Shown here: in pieces, positions 55,300 to 64,000 of the stretch
Layout: every line of letters starts with the position of its first letter
Position numbering within the stretch: the first letter of the stretch is position 1
From: Odobenus rosmarus divergens
Lineage: Eukaryota > Chordata > Mammalia > Carnivora > Odobenidae
Assembly: GCF_000321225.1 (NCBI RefSeq)
Contig: NW_004450480.1
Coordinates: forward strand, 2,428,176 to 2,492,175
Direction of reading: 5' to 3'
DNA length: 64,000 nt
Notes under the pieces: model-generated
What the model was told of the DNA's origin: nothing
Database searches by the model: none
What the model saw: the letters and a program-made list of their open reading frames with translations, nothing else
Made by a program: the position numbers and the translations under genes

Positions 55300-57530
55300 C
55301 TCCCTCTCTAAGCTTCAGGGCAAAACTGGCTCTACTCTGTGAGCTACTAGTTGTAACTCCAGGAACCCAGAGGTTGCAGGCAAGGAAACAAAAAATAAGA
55401 AAACAACAAATTCCGACTTCTTTTCCTCTGTCAAGCACTTGCTAGACTACTTCCCTTTGTTTAACAACCACCACCTCCACAATTTGGCCAAAAGCAATAC
55501 CATCAGCCCAATGTATTGAGAACTATGTTGGCACTGTTCTGTGTACCTGCTACAGTTGCCCCAATGAGAAATCAGTTGGGAGACAAAGCAGAGGATATAA
55601 GAAAGAAGAGAGAAGGGAGCATTTTTTCTCCCTGATATCAAAGAAGACCCAAGAACTGAACCAAAGAATGACTCTGAATTCCAGAAATCTTTTGGTAGTA
55701 AGCCCTAAGGCAAATTCATGACCGGATGGGCAGCACCCACTGCTAATATTCACTCAACCATTAGCTCACGTCCAGTCCTCGGCAGACAAGTAGAAGGTTT
55801 TGCCCCAGGAAGAAACAGTCCCACGTGACCAGACACCTAAGGAACTAACTGACTGGACAAATATCTGTCTATCTCTGTCTCTCTCTCAAGGAGGCATAGA
55901 AGAGAAGACACTGAACACTGCAGAAAAAGAGCAGACTCAGGCTTCCCAGGCTAGCTACCGTCCCAGTAATCTGTGAGCTTGTTAGGGGCACAATGATGAT
56001 TTACAGTAGTGTGCGTGAGCACACGAACGGCTGGCCTGACTCCAAAAGAACTGATAAAGGACGAAGGAAACTGAGAACAAAGTGACAAACACACAAAGAT
56101 AAACCTCATCAGAATCACACAGGGTTAAGAAGGGGAAAAGTAAAGGTCATCTTTTGGCCATCAAAAGGTAGGAGCTCATTTCACAGCTCAGGAAATAGGG
56201 GAGAGCACCCAAAGCTAAACACAAGGCTCCACAGTGCAAGAGGTTATGTAGGTGGAACAACCTAGGTAATCATCTGGACCGACAAGGGCGCACAAAGCAG
56301 GAACAATGCTGGTTCTGAAGCCCACCAAGCAGTGGGTTCAGTTCTTCATTAGAGTGGTAAGGATAGATGCAGAGCCCAAAAAATAAGCAACGGAGGAGGA
56401 AAGGAAGAAAGTCGTGTTTACAGTAGCTGGAAATGTGGCAATCATGGGGGAAGGTAAGAAAGTCACCAAGGTCATGACTCACATCCACAAAGTAGCACAA
56501 ATTTGGATTTTTTGTACTCTCTCCAAATCAGATTTAACCTCCAGTCACAGACATACAGTGAGAGGACCGTGTGTAATCCTTCATATTAGAACTTTAACCT
56601 TTAGCTCTGTTAATGGATCACATCACCTAAATACATCACAAGTCATATTTTGGATAAGTCATGGAAGTCTCGCCATTATATTGCATTAAATGTGTGTGGC
56701 GGGGGCAGGGAATAGTAACTTATTTAAGGTAAATGTTGAGAAGATACTACAAGTTTCCTCAAGCTGTTCTTTGTTTACATTACATATTAGAACATTATGA
56801 GCCTTGACATCATGAAGTGGCTCAGGTCTCTCTTGGCTTCTGAGAGTCCTTCCCCTTTCATAAATGTATGTGAGAAAGACGTTCAATATTGGGAAAGTTT
56901 ATAGAAATTACAGAAGGTCCACATGGGAGGGAATCCAAAAGGAGTATCAAATGGACAAGACCAATGTCTAGAAGCTCTCAAAGCAAGGCCAGGGAGAGAC
57001 AGAAGAGTCGTGCCCAAGAGGGCCCAAAAGGTGACTGAGCACCGACCTGTTATGTGAATGGAAATGCCAGACAGGTGGAAATCACTTTGCTGATGGGAAG
57101 CCCTGAATAACAGCTGTTGTAGAAGGAAGGACAAGGTTGTGGAGCCAAAAGCAAAAACCGAGATACAATTTGCAAGAGACGACAAGCGAGGGTGGAGGAT
57201 GTACCTGTGTAAGACCAAAGAAGACTCACCAGGCCAATATGGTTCCTTCTGGGGGGGTGGGGGGGAGCAACAGACTGCTTCAAAAAGGCTTGCCATCGAA
57301 TAATTTTGAAATTCTGCCAGCTTCTAAATCGCCATCGGTTAGATGAAGGCAGAGAATAATTGTACAAGTCAGATAAGGTCATATCACAAGGACGTGAGAC
57401 TAAGTCTCCCGAAGTGCCGGAGAAGTGACAGATACGAATTCAGAGATTCCGAGGGGCACGAGAGCCCCCAGAAGACTGCGGAAAGGTGGAGAGGGCAACG
57501 AAGCACCCCCCACAGAATGATGAGCCAAGT
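55300..57530. other. Unique or deeply decayed sequence
   Basis: No family was recognised with confidence. The right half may hold further upstream CR1/L3 sequence belonging to the element at 57540. A G-run lies at 57251-57267. Confidence 0.35.
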
Positions 57531-57539
57531 AATTAAAAC

Positions 57540-57905
57540 AGATCTTCCCCCCGTCCACACCGGGGGAGATACTGAGGGGAGGCAATCTTTTCGCCATCAG
57601 TGTGAGAAGCACAAGTTCCCAGGCAACAACCAACACGGGCTTTCTGGAGACACGCCGTTCAGCCTCCCCGAGCGAGTAACAAGTCAGGTAGATAAAGGGA
57701 AAATAGGAGATGTAATCTTGGAGACTTCTGTTCGTCTCCTGATTCTGTCCCCTGTGACATTCTCATCAACGGGCGAGGAAGATGCAAGGAGGCAGGCCAC
57801 ACCCATCGGGCGGCTATCGCTTGTGTGCTGTCAACCTAACAAGTGATGTTCCACAGGTGTCCACCTTCCCACCAGCATTATTTAATATCTCTATCAATGA
57901 GAACC
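57540..57905 (+). mobile_element. CR1/L3-type LINE reverse-transcriptase fossil
   Basis: Three blocks of a CR1-clade reverse transcriptase can be read on the plus strand in the correct order. NNQHGL (57625-57642) matches the NSQHGF block. VDKGKIGDVIL (57688-57720) runs, after a frameshift, into LGDFCSSPDSVPCDILIN (57717-57770), matching VDKGxAVDVxYLDFSKAFDxVPHDILxN, which holds the first catalytic aspartate region. DVPQVSTFPPALFNISINE (57845-57901), after another shift, matches GVPQGSxLGPxLFNIFIND. The FADD catalytic block expected further on was not found. The 167-codon frame at 57343-57846 owes its length partly to this fossil. Confidence 0.82.
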
Positions 57906-58660
57906 GGTAGAGCTTCCTGTGCCCAGCGCACCAGCCTGCAATCAAATCCCAGGGTCTCCCTATCGGCGTTCTGTATCGCTACTTCTCTTATTACCCGAGA
58001 TGCAGCCCCGTGCTTCATCTCTGCAGAGTGAAGACAAAAATCTGCAAAGGTACCTGAGCGCAGAGAGATGAGAAGTCACTCTGCAGCAGCCCTATCCATG
58101 CAGACCCCTCCCGAGCTCAGCGCGACTTCAAACGGCTTTTGGTTTTCATTCAGTGGCACATGACCGTGCACATACATTTCCAGGAAGGTGACACAGAATG
58201 GAGTCCCAGAAGGCCTCCAACTCAGAGGGGGCTCCAGGGAGGCTAAGCAGCCCACAGGCCTCCCACTGCAGAATTCCTCTCCAAAATACTAGCTTTTAGA
58301 GGTCCAGCTCTGCATGTCCATCTGTAGACTGTGACTTTTGAAGAAGCAGCTGACCCCAACCCGAAAGTGCCACAGGAAACAAACATTACCCGGCGAAGGA
58401 CCTGGGAAAGCAATGGTAAGATCAGAAAATGATGATGCAGAAAAAAAGAGACCACAAAACTGAACTTAATGTGCATTCATCTAGACCTAAATTAAAAATG
58501 AAATCCCACTACCAAAAGGATTTTTCAAAATGCGAGGTCCGAGAATATGGCCATACTGTTCCACCCCGAGGAACCCGGTTGATTCACTTTTATGACTAGA
58601 CTCCCCCTGCTTCTAAGTCCCTCGCTATAAACATTTACAATTTCATCGCAGCGTTAGTAC
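57906..58660. other. Unique or decayed sequence after the CR1/L3 fossil
   Basis: No further reverse-transcriptase blocks or other repeats were recognised. Confidence 0.4.
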
Positions 58661-58669
58661 TAAACAATA

Positions 58670-59480
58670 TTCATTAAGAATCCCGCCAAGGTGCAACATG
58701 TAAGTAAATCAAACCTTTGATGCTCTATTTTGCAAATTTCATGGGCCACTAGGGATAATTAAAAGGGCAATTATATAAAGTTGGTGCAGTTTTGAGAAAC
58801 AAATGACATTTTCTGCTTTAAAGCATTTGATAATTTGATATTTTGCCATTAGGGCCATCATGTGTACTTTTATAGACAGGCAGCCAAATAAACAATAAAT
58901 GTTCCTTAACGGCCTCTAATGATTGTTTTTGCCCACTGATATCACTCACCATTCCAGTCCATAAATCATATGCTACGAGATTAAGGTAAAGATAATGAAA
59001 AAGTAGCGGAGGCCACTAAGCTAGAGGAGGAAAAAATAAGGCAAAAAGCGCTGAATTCTTCTGTGCTTTTTGCAAAGACGCCCAGCAAGTCGGAGCTTCC
59101 GAGGGCTGGAGTGGGGCTCAGTCTGTCCCTGGGTTTAACCACCGTTCTGAAGCCAGCCAAGTACATTACAGCTCATGAAAAATACAGCGAAGAAACTGCT
59201 AGTGGCAGAAGCATTTAACTTCCTTGTTAGCAGCCTCCCCCAAGTGGCACTTTTTCATCGGCAAGTTGTTTATTATGTTCTGTGCCAGGCAAAACTGATT
59301 AAATGGGGCTCTTAAGAATCAAAGCGTTATAAATTCATGGAAATACAGCAAGCAATAAATTCCATGGAATTAAAAGCTTACTAGTGCTATTAGCATTTCA
59401 GGGTGTTTGAATTGTTAATACTGATGTGCAAAAATGATGTGCCTCTAAGACAAGGCAGACAGAGGCAACACAGCCGAACA
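58670..59480. other. Conserved-noncoding-like block
   Basis: Repeat-free sequence rich in ATTA and related words: 'actagggataattaaaaggg', 'aagcatttgataatttgata', 'ccaaataaacaataaatgtt', 'aactgattaaatgggg', 'gtgctattagcatttcaggg'. No coding frame of note. One of the stronger conserved-element candidates by texture. Confidence 0.4.
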
Positions 59481-60680
59481 GCTCTGAATTTTTTTTTTTT
59501 TTTTTTATCAAAGTGGCACTGGGACTTGGCAGTTGTTATAGCCACAGGAATGGAGGAGGAAGAGTAATTATCTCCAAAATTCTCATCTGCCCTGAGAAGT
59601 CAATCCCACCACAGAAGACACAAGGCACCAAATAAAGGTTACACACAGGAGGAAAACAAGAGTAAAATTATTATGCCAAGGATTTATGCTTTCAATGAAC
59701 GGAAATTTCATCTTGACAACTAAGAGGGATGAGAATTTTATCTTGTAACATGGTCTTAGCGGGGATGGGGCCCAACGTGTTGTGACTGGGTTGATCTTGA
59801 TTTTCCTACAGAGCACATAACCCCAGATCGGGCCCCCAAAAAGTTATCAAGTGGGGCTGGGTGCACTGGTGAAATGGCCAATAAATTTCCCTGGATTGTC
59901 ATGTTTCATCTTCAACTCTTTCTGGGGGTTTATAAAGTGTTATTCCAAAGTGACAAGGGGTAAGAAAAAAATCAATTATTATGCCATTAGGCAAGTGATA
60001 TCCTCCCAAGTGCAAGACACAAAGTAGTAATTCTATTGCACCCATCTATTTAAAGAATACTTTGTTCCAACAGAAATGCATCTCAGGATCTTTGCTAGGC
60101 AAATACAAATGTAAGAGAGAAAAAGAAAAAATATTAATGATTGCTTCATAAAGACTTAAAATATTTTTTAAAAAAGAATGGGGATATATTTCACTTTTTT
60201 TAAAAGAAAGAAATACTCTCAACAAATAAAAACACAGTTTAAGAGAAAATATACTCCAGAATTACTGAAATTCAGGGAAAAAAGTAATCCAAAGGGATCA
60301 ATCTAGACAAATATCCAAAACATCCATTCATCCATTCCAGAGTTGGCCAAAACAGTACGATTTTCTAACATATCAAGAAAACTTAATTCTTTTGATAAAA
60401 GAATCACATGCGTAATAGAATCTACTGATGGATCACTGGTACCTATGATTATCTCTGGGGCTATGTTCCACATGTGGATATAACATTTGTACTCCCTGAA
60501 GCTGTCTGCTGCTTCCCCACAGAGAGACAGAGCCTGCTCATGTACCAAAAAATAGAAAGGAGACAAAGAGGAAAAACCTTACAGACAGAAACTCATATTC
60601 ATTAATACGCTTTCACTGGGCTTAAGTCCAAAACCATGCATTGTTATAGGAACAACATTTTGCAGGGTATCTGAACTGTT
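59481..60680. other. Unique AT-rich sequence
   Basis: A T-run (59489-59506) and AT-rich runs occur near 60120-60250. No repeat or gene recognised. Confidence 0.4.
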
Positions 60681-60684
60681 AGCA

Positions 60685-60850
60685 CTGCTGTTCAACATGG
60701 TCTGCCACTAAGACAAGACCTACTAGGTGTAGAACACTGGCAGGGGAAATGAATAAATATAAGACATTATTCTTGCACTCAAGAAAGCTTAAGAGTCTCA
60801 CTGGGGAAATAATCAATTATAAAGCACCTATTATATATTCCAAATCAGGA
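60685..60850 (-). mobile_element. Probable L2 LINE 3'-end fragment, minus strand
   Basis: 'gaatgaataaatataagaca'-like text, 'ttcttgcactcaagaaagct', 'taagagtctcactggggaaa' and 'taatcaattataaagcacct' follow reversed L2 order. Confidence 0.55.
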
Positions 60851-60988
60851 ATCAAAGATTCTTAAAAGACAGGTTTCTCTACCCATCAGGATTTTAGAGT
60901 GACTTTAAGATAAGGCATATACCCAAAACATAACCCCTGAACAAGGCAGTATTATATCTATCAACATTCTATACACACACAATCCTGG

Positions 60989-61011
60989 TTGTGTGTGTGT
61001 GTGTGTGTGTG
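60989..61011. repeat. (TG)n microsatellite
   Basis: About 11 TG units, followed by a GCGAGCG/CACACAC stretch. Confidence 0.93.
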
Positions 61012-61209
61012 AGCGCGAGCGTGCACACACATGCAACAGTCTTCAAATACCAGACAGTGAAGAGTAAAACCTTGATAAATACAACACTGGGGAAATTTAT
61101 ATAACAATGAAAATGGAAAATAGTATGTGTAATTTGCTCTGGGCAGTACCCTCAGCATCATGGGTAGATCAACTGAATGTCCAGACAAGGCTGTGCGTGG
61201 GACCGCATC

Positions 61210-61295
61210 CAACAGCCGTGAGCAAAACCTATACGGTCCTTGCCCCCAGGGGTGTCACTGTAAGTGAGGGGTGGGGCAAGTAGGTGACCTCAGAA
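61210..61295 (-). mobile_element. Possible L2 LINE scrap, minus strand
   Basis: 'gtgagcaaaacctatacggt', 'ccttgcccccaggggtgtca' and 'ctgtaagtgaggg' resemble the reversed L2 tail. Weak. Confidence 0.35.
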
Positions 61296-64000
61296 ACAGT
61301 AAAGAAGACCTGGAAGCTTCCATGCCTATGTCCCACACTTACCCCCAACCCCCTCCTCTAGTCTTCTCACACAGGTCTCTGGGGCCTTGTTCTCTTCAAA
61401 AAGAGAAATCCCCTGGCTCCGTCCTTCACTCTCACTGACCGACAACCCTTTAATGTCAGTGAGCTCCACTAAAGTGTTATGCCAAAGAAAAGACATTTGT
61501 ATTGTCAGCTTCTGATACCTAGTTGGGATGAAGAGTTCTGCCCTTTGTTAAAGGGGCACTTTGGTGCGCTCTTTGAGTAGAGTTTCGTTAGAATCAGAGG
61601 GCACTTCTTGCTGATATCCTTTCAAGGGTAACGTCTTCCAGAACTGCTAGGGAAGAGCTCCATTCTATCTTATTTCCAGATGTGGAGACAACGGTCTTGT
61701 GGCCATGGTCTTCCCTGGTTTGTTGGATGCAGCACCTGCAGAAAGGAAATCGTTCCGTGCTCTCCCCAGCAGAGCCTCTCCCTTCTCACTAAATGCAAAT
61801 AAGGACTAATGAAAGCCCTTACATCCAGAGGAGGAGCAAAGTTCCCTCCCTGCCTCATATTCAATCTCCTGTGTTGCACAATGAGCAGAGGTAGTCAGAT
61901 GCATATCTCCTCCTGGCCTCATGTGGCCCCCTTGGCCCACCAAGAATGGCCTGAGTCAGGTTTATGAGAGGCATAAGAAAAAGGAGCCCCGTAGGTCCAG
62001 GACTGGACCAAGTACTCAAGCTCAGATTTCAAGAATTACCTGCAACAAGATGCTGGGAAGAAGGGACCAGTTGGACTAACAGTCAATGATTTGCTTTCCA
62101 CTCACTTCTGTCCTCCTTCCAGAACATCTGGCTTATGTGAAGAAGCAGCATCACCTGACCCTAATTCCACTGTCACAAAGTGCGACTCCAACTTCCAATA
62201 GAGGCCCTCCCCTCCTCCTTATCACCTTAGCCATAATCAAGCCACTTTCCTCCCTAACCTCCTGGCTTTGTCAGGTTGAAGCTTACGCTATTGTGTTTTT
62301 TAATACAAAAGTTGGCTGATATCTTCATGCAGTACCTTCCCCTCTTCAGTCTTCCTTGAATGCAGCCCTAGGCTGCTTCCATTATTTCAGTAGCTGGGAA
62401 CAAAGTTTCTGATAACAAAGTGTGTCCTCGGAACACAACCTGTTTGCTAATGGGGGGGGGGGGCAACAGCATGATAACAGGGCACTGACTCTGCACCGCA
62501 GACAATGCGCCAAAAAGGGAACTGGGAAGGGAGAGAAGTAAATAACAATACGAAGTAATAAATGTGTCTGCCAATGAGTGTAAAGAAATAAAATGCACTT
62601 ATATTCTGAGGACTGAGTGATTATGTTGGATGGTCTGGTCACGGTGGGTGGCTACCCAATGAGAAGACGGGGCACGGGCCATTTTGAAGGCTGATAAACA
62701 GAACTTGATGAAAATTAAAATTGTCTGCTCATGCTCTTTGCATCCTCAAATGCCTCTACCCTATTCCTCTGCTCCATCTGCATGAAGTAGATGGACAGCT
62801 CCCAGAAGCCTTATCTCTGGTATCACTTCTCTCCCACATCTCCCACTAATATTCCCAGGTGGAGGTGAGCCCTCCCTAGAATTCCTGCAAATCTAATATT
62901 TCACATCAAAAATGATTTCCATATTAGCTTCTGCATCTTCTCTACCATACCAGGAGCTCCCCATGATCTACAGAAATATTTTATTTATCTTGGTGATTCC
63001 TTAAAAACCCGGAATATAGAAGTTTGAGGCTTACTGAATTTAATCGCTTTGTGAATGGGAAAGAGAAGAAAGAGGTTAAGTGACAGCTGACCTGCCAGGT
63101 CCCCCAAGAAGCATGTGACAGAAGGCAAACCTGAGAACAAATGCTGGAGGGGCTGGACCCATGGTGAGACCCTCCCTGCTGCCCTTAGAGTTGAGAAGTT
63201 GCAAAGATGGAGCTGCTGGAGCTACTCACCAGCAGGAAGAGAGTCCCACTAGCAATGGGGTCAGCAGAGCATAAAATGGAGGGGAAAAAGGTAAAGACAG
63301 GGTCTTCAGGGCTTAGATCGGGTCTAGCCAGGCCCAGACCTGACTGATTCCACTACATAATCAATCAAATACAGTCTCTTTTTGCTTAAGTCCGTATGGG
63401 TTGAGTCTCAATGACATGCAACTAAAAAAGTGTTCTAGATGATACATAATGAAAGTCAATAAAATAAATTAGCATTACACAGGAGACAAGCCCTACAGAG
63501 TGAGGATGTGACTGATCAGGGCTCAATCAACTGTTTGTTATCACTGGGTTTTTGAGATCAATCAGCAATCTCACCCGATACTCACATGTACTAAAAGCAA
63601 GGATTTAAAAGAGAGATCATCAAAATCCAGTATCTGATCTTTTCCAGCAGGGCTTGCTGCCCTTTAGGTAAAACACTTTACTCTTTGGCATCCCGGAACA
63701 GCTGTGTTCAAAGAGGCATTAAACTCATACATACATAAGCAAAGGGCACAAATGGGGTACAGAGGGAAAAGAAATCCCATACCCCCAACCACCAGTTTTC
63801 CCTTCCAAAGGCAACCATTTGTTACCAGTGTCTTGTCTCTATCTTCCAAAAATATTCTACATATAGACGATCACATGTGCTTTGTACGTATATTTCTTTT
63901 TCCCCCTTCAACTCAGAGAGCAGTATAATTACTCGCTTGGTCACTTAAGCCATCTTGGAAAGATTCCCGCATCAGCACCTCGGGGTCTATACATTCTTTA
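61296..64000. other. Unique sequence, no gene seen
   Basis: No SINE or clear LINE was recognised. A run of 12 G lies at 62452-62463. Frames of 61-86 codons show no domain. CT-rich sequence at 62090-62280 could be decayed L2, but I could not confirm it. Confidence 0.4.

Noticed and set aside
57343..57846. 167-codon open frame on the plus strand
   Set aside because: Its C-terminal half reads as a frameshifted CR1/L3 reverse-transcriptase remnant, so it is a transposon fossil and not a host gene.

Overview
This is a mammalian nuclear DNA window with no convincing protein-coding gene. The organism is a carnivore, most likely an arctoid caniform (bear, seal or mustelid lineage). That rests on about a dozen tRNA-derived CAN SINEs with the head 'GGGGCGCCTGGGTGGCTCAG' and the inner stretch 'TTAAGCGTCTGCCTTC', plus a carnivore-type L1 3' end. 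The dog-type (GATCCCTGGGTGGCGC) and cat-type (GTTGGGCGTCCGAC) diagnostic stretches are absent. Subfamily names are from memory and could not be checked against a library. I cannot name the locus. All long open frames are either inside repeats or of a length expected by chance (longest about 170 codons).

Layout. 1-900: Tigger-type DNA transposon with a SINE inside it. 900-9200: mostly unique, AT-rich, with a dense forkhead-motif cluster at 3.0-3.9 kb and a young SINE at 5.2 kb. 9.2-17.1 kb: a mosaic of old mammalian repeats (L2, MIR, several hAT families) overlaid by one SINE. 17.1-27.4 kb: largely unique, with blocks resembling conserved noncoding sequence, a small membrane-peptide-like open frame on the minus strand near 20.9 kb, a 23-G run at 22.5 kb and two SINEs. 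27.4-31.5 kb: six SINEs in both orientations, a hAT element split by two of them, a MIR and a 60-N assembly gap. 31.5-38.5 kb: repeat-poor, homeodomain/octamer-motif-rich sequence, the best candidate for regulatory DNA. 38.5-55.3 kb: unique sequence mixed with many MIR and L2 fragments. 57.5-57.9 kb: remains of a CR1/L3-type reverse transcriptase. 58.6-59.5 kb: another conserved-noncoding-like block. 60-64 kb: unique sequence and faint L2 remnants.

The overall picture is intergenic or intronic DNA of a gene-poor, possibly enhancer-rich region. No cooperating set of genes is present. The main points are repeat archaeology (nested and recurrent insertions), the forkhead cluster, candidate regulatory blocks and one speculative micropeptide.
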